64,000 bases of DNA, from NCBI GenBank assembly GCA_030248225.1, contig JASANE010000256.1, positions 1 through 64,000 of the forward strand, in the 5' to 3' direction. Both the position numbers and the translations under genes were made by a program. Source of the stretch: Trileptium ribeirensis (taxonomy: Eukaryota > Nematoda > Enoplea > Enoplida > Thoracostomopsidae). How positions within the stretch are numbered: position 1 is the stretch's first letter; every line of letters starts with the position of its first letter. The notes beneath the pieces are model-generated. The model was given only the letters and a program-made list of their open reading frames with translations, was not told the origin of the DNA and ran no database searches. Of the stretch, positions 1 through 12,400 are shown piece by piece.

Positions 1-1820
1 TAAACAAACAAACTAATAGAATGAATAATGCAAAAACAAACATGAAAAAAACACTTGTCTCAATTGTTAGATCAGTATTTCCAACGCAACAGGTTTTCAA
101 TTTTATCCTTATCATTTCTCAAACTAAGCTTAAACAAACAAACTAATAGAATGAATAATGCAAATACAAACATGAAAAAAACACAAGTCACAATTGTAAG
201 ATCATTAAATCCAACTCACCAGGATTTCAAATTTAACCATATCATTTCTCAAACTAAGCTTAAACAAACAAACTAATAGAATGAATAATGCAAATACAAA
301 CATGCCCCCCAAAAAAACACTTGTCTATATTGATAGATCAGTATTTCCAACGCAACAGGTTTTCAATTTTATCCTTATCATTTCTCAAACTAAGCTTAAA
401 CAAACAAACTAATAGAATGAATAATGCAAAAACAAACATGAAAAAACACTTGTCTCAATTGTTAGATCAGTATTTCCAACGCAACAGGTTTTCAATTTTA
501 TCCTTATCATTTCTCAAACTAAGCTTAAACAAACAAACTAATAGAATGAATAATGCAAAAACAAACATGAAAAAAACACTTGTCTCAATTGTTAGATCAG
601 TATTTCCAACGCAACAGGTTTTCAATTTTATCCTTATCATTTCTCAAACTAAGCTTAAACAAACAAACTAATAGAATGAATAATGCAAAAACAAACATGA
701 AAAAAAACACTTGTCTCAATTGTTAGATCAGTATTTCCAACGCAACAGGTTTTCAATTTTATCCTTATCATTTCTCAAACTAAGCTTAAACAAACAACCT
801 AATAGAATGAATAATGCAAAAACAAACATGAAAAAAACACTTGTCTCAATTGTTAGATCAGTATTTCCAACGCAACAGGTTTTCAATTTTATCCTTATCA
901 TTTCTCAAACTAAGCTTAAACAAACAAACTAATAGAATGAATAATGCAAAAACAAACATGAAAAAAAAACACTTGTCTCAATTGTTAGATCAGTATTTCC
1001 AACGCAACAGGTTTTCAATTTTATCCTTATCATTTCTCAAACTAAGCTTAAACAAACAAACTAATAGAATGAATAATGCAAAAACAAACATGAAAAAAAC
1101 ACTTGTCTCAATTGTTAGATCAGTATTTCCAACGCAACAGGTTTTCAATTTTATCCTTATCATTTCTCAAACTAAGCTTAAACAAACAAACTAATAGAAT
1201 GAATAATGCAAAAACAAACATGAAAAAAACACTTGTCTCAATTGTTGCTCCAACGCAACAGGTTTTCAATTTTATCCTTATCATTTCTCAAACTAAGCTT
1301 AAACAAACAAACTAATAGAATGAATAATGCAAAAACAAACATGAAAAAAACACTTGTCTCAATTGTTAGATCAGTATTTCCAACGCAACAGGTTTTCAAT
1401 TTTATCCTTATCATTTCTCTCAAACTAAGCTTAAACAAACAAACTAATAGAATGAATAATGCAAAAACAAACATGAAAAAAACACTTGTCTCAATTGTTA
1501 GATCAGTATTTCCAACGCAACAGGTTTTCAATTTTATCCTTATCATTTCTCAAACTAAGCTTAAACAAACAAACTAATAGAATGAATAATGCAAAAACAA
1601 ACATGAAAAAAACACTTGTCTCAATTGTTAGATCAGTATTTCCAACGCAACAGGTTTTCAATTTTATCCTTATCATTTCTCAAACTAAGCTTAAACAAAC
1701 AAACTAATAGAATGAATAATGCAAAAACAAACATGAAAAAAACACTTGTCTCAATTGTTAGATCAGTATTTCCAACGCAACAGGTTTTCAATTTTATCCT
1801 TGTCATTTCTCAAACTAAGC
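1..1820. repeat. 130-bp tandem satellite array, about 14 units
   Basis: A unit of about 130 bp repeats head to tail from the left edge to about 1820. Each unit carries CAATTGTTAGATCAGTATTT, a HindIII site (AAGCTT) and CAAACAAACTAATAGAATG. Most units are nearly identical. The unit at about 175-300 is strongly diverged, the one near 1237-1340 has a deletion of about 9 bp, and the next has an extra CT. Small reading frames here are by-products of the repeat: 130 is not divisible by three, so the frame shifts each unit. The array starts inside a unit, so it continues to the left of the window. Confidence 0.97.
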
Positions 1821-1984
1821 AACGACAGAGCGAGAGACAAGTGCACTCGTGGAATTCCATTAAACCGTTGTGAAAATTGTATCTCAGCTTTGGATTACTA
1901 CGTCAAGCACACAACAACTAGAAAGTTGTAATCCGACTCATCCAATGAAAAACATTATCTCAATTTGCTTCAATAATCATTTTG

Positions 1985-2530
1985 ATTAATTAGAGACGAA
2001 GCATACAATTTAGAGTCATTGATAGTTTCCAATGTTGACAAGTCATTTATATAAATTAAGAAAAGTGTTCGACCAAGGATAGATCCTGGCGATATTAACA
2101 AAACTAGAAATACAGTTGTTGACTTTAACACGCTGACGTCTGAGCTGCAAAAAATCAAGTATCCATCAAATAATGTATTGAGGTGTATCAATTGCAATAA
2201 GTTTGGATAATAGCTTATCATGACAAACGGAATAGAAAGCCTTTTTTATATCAAGCTACACCACATCTGTACCGGCACCATTTTGTACCATCCAATCATG
2301 ATAGGAGCCAATTAGGTTGGTTACAGTAGAACGACCTTCCAGGAAACCATGCTGGAAGTTAGAGAAAAAATTTCTTCTTTAACAATGGTCAATTAGTTGA
2401 CGATTTATAAATTTTTCCAAAGGTTTGGTCACATTGCAAACAATGCTTATATCACGATAGTTATTTGGGTCATGCTTGGAACCTTTTCCTTTATAAATAG
2501 GGGTGACATTGGCGTCTTTCCATGCTTGAG
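1985..2530 (-). pseudogene. LINE reverse transcriptase fragment, degenerate
   Basis: Read on the minus strand from 2530 down, the translation shows non-LTR reverse-transcriptase blocks in their proper order: WKDANVTPIYKGKGSK and NNYRDISIV, then LEKFINRQL, FQHGFLEGRSTVTNL, LDIKKAFYSVCHDKLLSKL, and finally GSILGRTLFLIYINDL. These match the finger and palm motifs of jockey/CR1-type elements. In-frame stops interrupt it (after RQLIDHC and before LDIKKAF), and it ends before the YADD catalytic block. It is a dead fragment of a LINE ORF2. The clade is inferred only from motif style. Confidence 0.85.
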
Positions 2531-3239
2531 GTAGTTAGAAAGTGTGAGGGGAAAAATTATGGATAAAGTGAATGAAATTCTTTTTTTTAATTAACCCAGT
2601 GTTGTATCCATACAGCGAAAAAAAATTTGTTTGGTAGTTCAAGCAAAAAGAGGTTAATGAAACAAAAAATTCGTGCACCTCCAAAAAAATTTTAGGCCTG
2701 GAATTTTTTGCCGAAAATGGGTCCAATCTGACCAGTTTTTGGCCAAAACTCCAGAATGATACAAGATATCTTTGATTTGTCAAACTTATTAATATTATTA
2801 TATATATTATATTAATATCTTCAGACATATCGATTGGTACCAAACTTAACACCACGAGACATTGTCATTCACACGTTAGTACTTGATGAAAAAAGAAACA
2901 AAGCGAAATCTCGTGACTAATCTCTGAAATCGGCGTTTTACCGGTATCTCAGGAACTTCAAGTCTTTTCCACGAGACCTATCGATTTATACCAAAAACAC
3001 TGAAACTGAAGTAAACCTAGTTACAGATCAACTAAGTCCAAATACCTCTTTCTACACATCCATTATATCTACAGCACTATTACCTTCTCGGGAAGCCCGA
3101 TGATCCAGGGGTCTGTGCTTCCCTTCAATAACAAACTTGTAATGTAGACTGTTAGCCTCAAGACCGGACAAAACCGACAGACGTTTATCACCGTTAATAG
3201 CAACGCAACAGTAATCATTACCTCAACTCTTCGAACTGT
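2531..3239. other. no recognisable gene
   Basis: AT-rich sequence with only short open frames that have no recognisable domain. A (TA)-rich stretch lies near 2795-2820. I see no gene here. Confidence 0.6.
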
Positions 3240-3305
3240 TCCATGGCTTCTTCTTTCATTTCTTGACAAATAGACTTGCACACGATCAGAAGATCCACGA
3301 CGCTA
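3240..3305 (-). CDS. orphan exon-like segment, unknown product
   Basis: On the minus strand a TTTTAG acceptor precedes 66 coding-looking bases, followed by GAG|GTAATG, a possible donor. One frame, entered after a single base, reads CKSICQEMKEEAMEQFEELR and then meets TAA, so it could be a final exon ending in EELR. The frame entered at phase 0 is also open. I do not recognise the protein. YJU2 exon 6 ends at phase 0, so the acidic frame would not join to it directly. It may be an exon of a neighbouring minus-strand gene or chance. Confidence 0.25.
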
Positions 3306-4215
3306 AAATATTGTAATAGTTTTAGATATAAAAAATTAAAAAAAAAAAAAAAATTCTCAAAACTTCAACCAAAATTTTTTCACAATCATTCCTCATCACC
3401 ATCACCCACATAATCTTCACAATAATAATTTTCTCAAATAAGCATCTCACAAAAAGAATGCATTCCAAGTTAGCGCGGGGTTCGGACAACCTTAATCCAT
3501 ACACAAGTAAGTCCTTGACATCACATAGTAACTGGAATTCCAGAGGTCAGGCAAAACATTTTCACAGTTCCGGCAGCGACAAAAAATTAAACTTAAACAG
3601 TAATTCCTGTTAAAAAGTCTTCTCTCATTATTTTCCACATTTTTTGTTCTAGTTATGTCACGGTAGCCCGTGCCTCGGCACCTAAATTTTACATTTGCCG
3701 GGGCGGGGCTTCGACGTCGCCTCGGCCCGGGGCTAAGCCCAGGTACTTTCCTGTTAGAACCGTCGGTTATGTTGACCAATTAGTTATTATGGATCGCTAT
3801 TTACCTTGAGGACCGAGCTGGCGGCTGGGGGAATATTTGGGTAGTGGTATTTATGAGCAACCTTCTGGGATGAGAAATATATCCTCAGTAAGAGTACGTA
3901 TATTGATTCAAGTGTAATTTCACTTTAAATCACCACATACGCTGCATTAAATAATTATTTCAAGGAAGCCCAACCAGTCATCGTCTCAAACAGCCGGAAT
4001 ATTCCATAACAGTTGTTATAGCTACGTTGAATGACTGATTTGTTTTCGCTGTCTGGCATAAAAATTGTATTTGTTGTGTGCCTTTGCAGCAGCTTAAAAA
4101 TTTCACCAGTTTAGCAAACATTCAAAGCCAATACAGAAGGCGGCCCGGACTACTTGGCTTCTGTGAAATCAAGTTGCACCACTAACTTTAAAAATAATAT
4201 GTTTTAATTTTTCAG

Positions 4216-4361
4216 GTGCAACACCTGTGGAGAATTTATATACAAAGCAAAAAAGTTCAATGCTCGTCGTGAACGCGTAACGACTGAAGACTTATCTAGG
4301 CATTCCGATTTGGCGGTTCTACATTCGCTGCACTCGATGTCTGGCCGAAATTACGTTCAAA
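4216..4361 (+). pseudogene. inverted pseudo-copy of YJU2 exon 3
   Basis: This is a copy of the zinc-finger exon at 9777-9921 in the opposite orientation, with its TTTTTCAG acceptor and GTAAGC donor kept. It carries one extra T (GAAGACTTATC against GAAGACTATC), making it 146 nt instead of 145 and shifting the frame after TTED. Confidence 0.9.
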
Positions 4362-4818
4362 GTAAGCAATGCACTTTTCCGAGATCAACATATTTGACAG
4401 ATGTCCCATGTAACAGATTCATACATAGTTTACGCAAAAAAAATGTAATATAATTTTTATAAGTTAATAGTGAGCTGGTTGCAATTTATAGCCATAAAAA
4501 AGAATCGTAACTACATACTAACAACCGGAAAAATAATTGAAACCCTTAGTATCGCTTGCGAACTACAGGATGTTCAGAAATTTGTGCCACGTAATACATT
4601 CCTGAGAATAGTACGACGTTTTATCTTATAAAAACAACATCGTCCAAATAAAAAATCAGTAAAAACCGCTTTGGTTGTCCATCTTGACCATAGGGGGTGT
4701 AAATTATTCCGGCTTATCAGAGAGGAAGCCATAAACCACTGCTTATTGTATCAAATGTGCCAGGTATTTATATTTTACATACTCTAATATATGAGAATCA
4801 GTTTTATCCTTATTTTAG

Positions 4819-4932
4819 ACTGACCTTGAAATTGTGATTATGCCGCGGAGCATGGAGCCACTCGACTGTTCGAGGCCGAAAAAATGCTGGCGTTGAAGTA
4901 TTAAAAGAACTCGGGCCAAAAAGGATGAGGAG
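4819..4932 (+). pseudogene. inverted pseudo-copy of YJU2 exon 4
   Basis: This is a copy of the exon at 9213-9323. It has lost one A (CTTGAAATTG against CTTGAAAATTG) and has a scrambled segment, GAAGTATTAAAAGAACTC where the other copy has GAAGATTGAAGCC. It is 114 nt against 111 and cannot encode the same peptide. Splice signals flank it as in the right arm. Confidence 0.9.
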
Positions 4933-5222
4933 GTAACTATTATTGAGTATTATACCAGACGTCACTGATGCTCTATAGGTTTTGTATAACGGTGTTTTAG
5001 CATAAAAGCATTAAAGCTTTTGAGTTATAAAAAACTGAATTATGGTGCAGAGACAGTAAAACATTCTGATAAGCTGTCATCGCCGCAATTTTTGTAACAA
5101 ATGATTGCTGTGAATGATGTGATGCTTGTGGGGACACAATCTGTAATTATAACTGTTTATACTTTGAGCATTTTCCCCTTTATGTCATGTAACGCTGTTG
5201 TAGACTTCATTTTCCGGCAAAA

Positions 5223-5680
5223 CGATAGGTGTAATGATATATTTTGCGTATTTTAGAATGCAGGGTCCATTTTAGCGCTTCTTTCTATATATTGCAAAAT
5301 AGTGATTTACCAATGGGAAAACTCTTAATGTCAAAAGGAGCCATATTTCCCGTGCAAAGTAAGGCTGAAATTTTATTGATCAGACTATCGAAGTTTACAA
5401 GCACAATCGTTATAAATTTTGGTTGATTTTACGGTTTGCAGGTAAATTTAGGTTTATTCGTAAAAAAAATTTAACTTCGTATTCTGTGATGTAAAAGCTA
5501 TACTGATTAAATCACGTTATAAAATCAGTATATACCCTTAGATTTGCAAAGTGCAAAGATTCGAATCAATCTGTTAGACAACTTTACATTATATAAAAAG
5601 GAAACATTTACGACATTCAGTTACATCTAGAAGAATTTTCTTTACAACTCACTACAAGACCGCGACCCCCTAAGGCACGC
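5223..5680. other. no recognisable gene
   Basis: Spacer between the left inverted-repeat arm and a LINE remnant. AT-rich. The 60-codon open frame at its left end begins in the repeat arm and has no recognisable domain. Confidence 0.6.
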
Positions 5681-6150
5681 ATGACTCCAACTTTGGCAAT
5701 GGAACACCAGAACATGCAGGATCAATCTCATTAACGAATACGAAAAATGAAATCAAACTGCTCCAACGTGCAACTACACGCGAGGCGCTGAATACTCTGT
5801 GAACAAAGTAAAGGACCGTCGGCCACCGGCAGTGAGCAAGGAAGAAGAAGCGTTATATGAAAAAACAAGAACAAATTTGGCTCAGTTTAGAAGTAGACAC
5901 TGCAAAAAATTTATGTCGCACATGGCAAAACTAGATAGCCCAACGACAAATATCTGTCCTGACTGAAGGCTGCACAACACAACACCGGTTTCAATGCCGC
6001 AAGCGATATTTCAACCAATTTGAATGTGGAGCCATTATGGACAGAACCTATGACAGCAGCTGACTTCCTCGGTTGACAACAGCAGTTTGTGGATTCGTTA
6101 TGTCGAATTTGATTCGGGCTCTCCAAAAGCACACAGAAGCACGTCATCGG
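5681..6150 (+). pseudogene. LINE ORF2 C-terminal remnant
   Basis: The plus strand, across at least one frameshift, reads RTNLAQFRSRHCKKFMSHM, then NICPD, then STNLNVEPLWTEPMTAADFLG. This resembles the C-terminal tail of jockey/CR1-type LINE polyproteins: an 'LAQLRSGHC...' block, a 'CP.C' block and a 'PTNLTP..LW..P..AA.FLG' block. The fragment ends about 20 bp before the last possible YJU2 codons on the opposite strand. It is broken by stops and not functional. Confidence 0.7.
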
Positions 6151-6223
6151 AGTTCTTATTTAATTGATATTATTTAAGAGTGTTGTCGCTTGATTTGAGC
6201 AGAAAAAACTCTTCATCACTTAC

Positions 6224-6455
6224 CTTAAGCTTTACTGCTTCTTTCGAAGCTTGTTCTGCTGAATGAGTCGTTTCGCCATTGTCGTTAGCAGGCATACTTA
6301 TTGACGTACCGGCTGGGGTTGATAATACGGCTGTGTGGTACGTTGTCAATTGTTGCGTTAACGATGACTGAGTGTTATCATCACAACTGTCTTCGTCAGT
6401 TTCGTCGATAATGCGTTTAATGCGAACACCCTGTTCGTTCCGGCCAAACAATGAT
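6224..6455 (-). CDS. YJU2: YJU2 exon 6
   Basis: Starts after TTTAG and reads [20 protein letters not shown], then a low-complexity S/T/Q-rich tail. It ends AAG|GTAAGT, a strong donor, implying at least one more exon. None was recognised downstream, where a LINE remnant and the inverted copy lie. Confidence 0.75.
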
Positions 6456-9400
6456 CTAAACTATAAGCTTAAGCTATTACATCAGGGACAGATTTAAGCG
6501 CAATAATTATTATATTCATTTACAATGGCGTTTAAAGCAAAAATAAGATAACGATGTTCTTCACCTTGCCAAAATTTATAAATATCATGACGATGATTAG
6601 CAACATTATGTAGTGTCACAAAAAAATAATATAATATTCAACAAGATCTTTTCAACGGACACTAAGTTTTAGTCGGTTTTGAGTTTAGTATGCACGCTAA
6701 ACACATAACAAGATAGACCGGAGCATGATTCAAACTCAAATACATACATATTATTTGTTAATCTTATTTTTACGAATCACTTAAGTTAAAAAAATATCTA
6801 CACCACAGGAAAACACGAAAATAATTATAGAACCATCACCTTCACACCTCTTTGAGTCGCAGTTAAAGAACGTGATAAAGTTACAAGCGTAGAAAATATA
6901 TTTCTAGAAATTATAAGTAAACATATGTGTTTCGTCACTAAAGTCACAACAAGAAGCTACTCATAATGTTTGCCATATGCGGATCATTTTGGGTTTTAAG
7001 TACCGTATAAACTCATCGTCTTCTTGTTCTTGGCGTTCCAGTTCGTTCTGCTCCTTTTCCCGAAATTCCGCGAGCATTTGCTCGTAGTCCAACTTTGCTG
7101 CCGCTCGATTGTGTTCACGGATCTCTTCAAGACGCGCAAGTTCGTCCATCTCGTGGCGACTCGTTGCTGTTCGTTTTTCGAGCATCTTCATTGGATCATT
7201 TGCTTCCTTCAATCAAAATGTTATAACCAGATGAAATAAATATGTATGTCTACAGTACGAATAAAACACCATGCCTTAGAACTTATACAGCTGGCCTGTT
7301 CACTGAGGGTGGTAGGGCCTAAGGAACTTCAGGCACCCGACAGTAGTTCGTGGGTTCACCAAGTAAAATCTGGCTCCTCCTACATCGGATATCGGCACTC
7401 ACAAATGGAAGAGACATCAAAAACAATGGTTTGACAAAAGTTAACGTCCACGATAATATTTCTGATTAATAAAAACACAAAGCGAATGAACTATGACTTG
7501 TTGAGCGGAGCGAGGCGAAGCCGAGCGAAGCGTTTTTATTTTCTGTCTGTGACCAAAAAAGTCGATGTCCGTCCGTTCGTTCGGTCCGACGGATATCAAG
7601 AACCACTGAACCGATTTTAAAAAACTTTTTTTGTTCCAAAGCCTATCATGTCAGAGTGTGCACCTGATATTTAGAATTAAAAAATTTTGAGTGGTTAATT
7701 AGTAATTAGCTAATTAGTTAAGCTTATGCAACTAAAATAGAGAATTTTGCTATATTTGTGTTATTTATTGAAATAGAATCGTTTCGATCAAGCCATTATA
7801 GGTTTTTTGGGTCGAAGAATTCAAATATAATATTTTTACCAATGATAAAGCCCTATGCCCTTTAAAAAACTTTTTTTGTTTGAAAGCCTATCATGTCAGA
7901 GTGTGCACCTGATATTTGGGATTAAAAAATTTTGAGTGGTTAATTAGTAATTAGCTAATTAGTTAAGATTATGCAACTAAAATAGAGAATTTTGCAATAT
8001 TTGTGTTATGTATTGAAATAGAATCGTTTCGATCAAACCATTATAGTTTTTTTGGGTCGAAGAATTCAAATATAATATTTTTACCAATGATAAAGCCCTA
8101 TGCAATGTAGTTATTTGAAGAACATAAAATTGAGTACATTCCTAATGCCACAGCCCAAGCTCCTCTCACAAATGTAGTTCCACTACCGACTAGTTAAAAA
8201 GAGCAGATTTGAAAGGTTAAACAATAATTATCTGACAAAAATGGACAATCGGTAACTCAAAAAATGGTATTATAATAAGACCCGCAAATATGCTAATGGG
8301 CACTGTCACCACATCAAGCAAGGGAGAAACTCTCCCAGGTACTATTTTAAACCGTGTAGAGAAGCTCGTACAGCTCCATTTATTGGCAACGGTAGATTAT
8401 TAGCAGTAACATACCGTAATACATAATGCATTACCAGTATGCATGCGTACTATATCTACATCTCGTAACTACGGTCGCAAAGAAAATAGGTGAACAAAAA
8501 GCGAAAGTAAATCATGAAGGAACGGAAACGCAAACGACTATGGGACATCCTTTCTCAAACGAACATTGTCGCGCTCCTTTACGCACGAACTTACCAAAAC
8601 TTGTTTGTATACGACAGTTATGACTTTTATTATTTATGCACTTTTCTCGGTGGTTGAATGTCATTCGTCTGAAACGCTTCCACACGAGCAGCGAGGTTTA
8701 ATAACTGTTTAAGCATCCAACAAGTCCACGACGAAATGTTTTAATAAACAGTTTGACACTTGCAGATTTCGCCATAATAACCCGTGGACCTGTCAGTATT
8801 CCTTTAGAGTTTAAACCTACCCTTAGTTCTTCTAAGATGAACAATCAACAGAGCCAAGAGAGCAAGTGTTTGGTACGAAAAAACTATTGAAATCAATTAT
8901 TGATCAGTTCACACCTTTAGTTTTGCCGGAAAATGAAGTCTACAACAGCGTTACATGACATAAAGGGGAAAATGCTCAAAGTATAAACAGTTATAATTAC
9001 AGATTGTGTCCCCACAAGCATCACATCGCATTCACAGCAATCATTTGTTACAAAAATTGCGGCGATGACAGCTTATCAGAATGTTTTACTGTCTCTGCAC
9101 CATAATTCAGTTTTTTATAACTCAAAAGCTTTAATGCTTTTATGCTAAAACACCGTTATACAAAACCTATAGAGCATCAGTGACGTCTGGTATAATACTC
9201 AATAATAGTTACCTCCTCATCCTTTTTGGCCCGGGCTTCAATCTTCAACGCCAGCATTTTTTCGGCCTCGAACAGTCGAGTGGCTCCATGCTCCGCGGCA
9301 TAATCACAATTTTCAAGGTCAGTCTAAAATAAGGATAAAACTGATTTACTTCATATATTAGAGTATGTAAAATATAAATACCTGGCACATTTGATACAAT

Positions 9401-12400
9401 AAGCAGTGGTTTATGGCTTCTCTCTGATAAGCCGGAATAATTTACACCCATTATAGTCAAGATCGGCGACCAAACGGTTTTACTGATTTTTTATTTGGAC
9501 GATGTTGTTTTTATAAGATAAAACGTCGTACTATTCAGAATGTGCTACGTGGCACGAATCTTTGAACATCCTGTAGTTCGCAAGCGATACTAAGGGTTTC
9601 AATTATTTTTTCCGGTTGTTAGTATGTAGTTACGATTCTTTTTTATGGCTATAAATTGCAACCAGCTCACTATTAACTTATAAAAATTATATTACATTTT
9701 TTGCGTAAACTATGTATGAATCTGTTACATGGGACATCTGTCAAATATGTTGATCTCGGAAAAGTGCATTGCTTACTTTGAACGTAATTTCGGCCAGACA
9801 TCGAGTGCAGCGAATGTAGAACCGCCAAATCGGAATGCCTAGATAGTCTTCAGTCGTTACGCGTTCACGACGAGCATTGAACTTTTTTGCTTTGTATATA
9901 AATTCTCCACAGGTGTTGCACCTGAAAAATTAAAACATATTATTTTTAAAGTTAGTGGTGCAACTTGATTTCACAGAAGCCAGTAGTCCGGCCGCCTTCT
10001 GTATTGGCTTTGAATGTTTGCTAAACTGGTGAAATTTTTAAGCTGCTGCAAAGGCACGGACAATACAATTTTTATGCCAGACAGCGAAAACAAATCAGTC
10101 ATTCAACGTAGCTATAACAACTGTTATGGAATATTCCCGGCTGTTTGAGACGATGACTGGTTGGGCTTCCTTGAAATAATTATTTAATGCAGCGTATGTG
10201 GTGATTTAAAGTGAAATTACACTTGAATCAATATACGTACTCTTACTGCGACTATATTTCTCATCCCAGAAGGTTGCTCATAAATACCACTACCCAAATA
10301 TTTCCCCAGCCGCCAGCTTGTCCCTCAAGGTAAATAGCGATCCATAATAACTAATTGGTCAACATAACCGACGGTTCTAACAGGAAAGTACCTGGGCTTA
10401 GCCCCGGGCCGAGGCAACGTCGAAGCCCCGCCCCGGCAAATGTAAAATTTAGGTGCCGAGGCACGGGCTACCGTGACATAACTAGAACAAAAAATGTGGA
10501 AAATAATGAGAGAAGACTTTTTAACAGGAATTACTGTTTAAGTTTAATTTTTGTCGCTGCCGGAACTGTGACGCAGTTTTGCCTGACCTCTGGAATTCCA
10601 GTTACTATGTGATGTCAAGGACTTACTTGTGTATGGATTAAGGTTGTCCGAACCCCGCGCTAACTTGGAATGCAACAAATTGTTTTCGATTGGAAAAAAT
10701 GGTACACAAGACATGCTTAAATATCCAATCAGAACTTAGAACATGAAAAACTCAGCACTAACATACCAATGTCCACATGCATAGTCCGTATTGAGATAAA
10801 CAAAGTATCAGTTCCTGCGATGATGCCTTGTGTGCGTGACATGGTCACGAAATTCTTGCGTTGAAAATGCCATATTACGGTAGACATGCAATATAATAAT
10901 ACCACTCAATGGATCTGCTGTTGCAAAATATATATATAGTATTCTTACATTCGTACCACATGGCAGGCCCACTTCTGCATAGAGATGCACATCATTCTTA
11001 ATCGCTGAGTACGCCCCCGTACTAGCACCTCGCAAGCGAGGGTAAAACGGAGTGAGCGTGACTGCATTTTTAGTTATCATTTTGTTTAATCACCTGTAAC
11101 AGGATGCGTTTTATGCATATACCATCCTAAAACCTATTGAACCCACAGAAAATCATAAAATCTCGCCGACCCTATACCCAATGAAAAAACTAACAACGCA
11201 TCAAGAATTTGTGCTGGTCTATAGATAACCAAACTATCGTATTCGGAATACAGGAAAACCTATATAGATAATTCGTGATGACCTGTACGCAATACCTAGC
11301 CAAATAACAGAAGACAGACTATATTCAGGAAAGGGGATTCATTTACCCTAAACCCACTGAACCCCCATGATGAGGCTTGAATCCAATGATGACCAAATCG
11401 TTCTATTCAAAATACCTATATATAGACCATTCTTGATGCCCTGCACGCAAACCATAATCGAGAAATGAAAACGCACATTTTGGAAATCGGGTTCGTCGAC
11501 CAAGCGCTGAAAAACTCCATAATATAGTCAAGTTGGATTATAGATAGCAAAACCTTCGTATCCAGCGTGATTGATAATCTAATATGCACTCATTGAAAGT
11601 TAAAAACAAGCAATAACACGGAGAAATCTGAAAAATCGCCATCATTGGCAAACGGTCGGTGAACCATATTCGGTTCGGACCCACAGTGGCCCAGTGAGTA
11701 ATCCCACAAAAAAGTCTTTATCAGCAAAGCTGCAGATCTATATGTATCAATGGTCTCCATTTTTGATGCGAACCCTGTGTCGCGAAATACGGGCTGCGAG
11801 AAACTGGTACCGCATGGCCGGATTTAGCAAAATCCTTAAAACCTGATGTTGTCATTTTGACCCGGAAGATGGGGTCGGAGCTACTGGTGTTCAACTAAAG
11901 GCCACACCGTCATTACATTTGCTATCGAACAAAAAATTGTCAAAATCCGTCCGTTCGAACATGAATTATGAATGACAGCGGCAGAAAAATAAGAAATTTT
12001 GTAATTTTTCCTCCTAGCGCTCCCTGCCGTATCCCCGACGCTCCCCGCCCTTGAACCATACACGATTCCGTCTTTTCAATCATACGTTTAAGATCGCTGA
12101 TACCTTGCAATATTAACGTTGCTAAAACGCATAGACGAGATCAGAAGTCCCCGACGGGATAGGGGGTGCTTCGTGGGAAGGATGCCGTCCCCAGGAATTG
12201 TCGAAATTTTAGTACTCAAAATTTTTCTTAATTTTTACGAATTTTCGTTGAATTTTGCCAACTTTCCGCAATTTTTGTTAATTTCGTTCATTCACCCCCC
12301 CCCTCACCTAATTTTACCTATTTCTACGAGAATTTTCCGTGTCGTTTCGACACGCAATACCTATCCAATACATCAAAACACTGGTATCATTACGTAATGA

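Larger units (their letters stand above)
3461..5222. repeat. left arm of large inverted repeat
   Basis: This 1.76-kb arm is the reverse complement of 8922-10674. The outer end starts CATTCCAAGTTAGCGCGGGG and the right arm ends with its complement. The inner boundary is near GTAGACTTCATTTTCCGGCA (about 5201-5220). The arms match along almost their whole length with scattered substitutions and small indels. The arm contains copies of two YJU2 exons with their introns, so it is an inverted segmental duplication rather than an ordinary transposon terminal repeat. Confidence 0.95.
8922..10674. repeat. right arm of large inverted repeat
   Basis: Reverse complement of 3461-5222. It spans part of YJU2 intron 2, exon 3, intron 3, exon 4 and part of intron 4. 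It ends CTAACTTGGAATGCA. The left arm begins with the complementary TGCATTCCAAG, so the shared TGCA could be a palindromic 4-bp target duplication or simply part of the repeat. A GC-rich block at 10380-10480 is open in both arms but has no known domain. Confidence 0.95.

Noticed and set aside
55..1873. Repeated 60-127 codon open frames beginning MSQLLDQYFQRN
   Set aside because: They are frame-shifted readings of the same 130-bp satellite unit; the frame changes each unit and there is no sign of coding constraint.
3492..3779. 95-codon minus-strand frame starting MVNITDGSN, with a copy at 10355-10612
   Set aside because: The duplication is explained by the large inverted repeat. It lies in a YJU2 intron, is GC-rich low-complexity sequence, and the two copies end in different frames.
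3461..5222. Interpretation as a Polinton-like terminal repeat
   Set aside because: The arms contain exons and introns of YJU2 and no polymerase, integrase or capsid genes lie between them.
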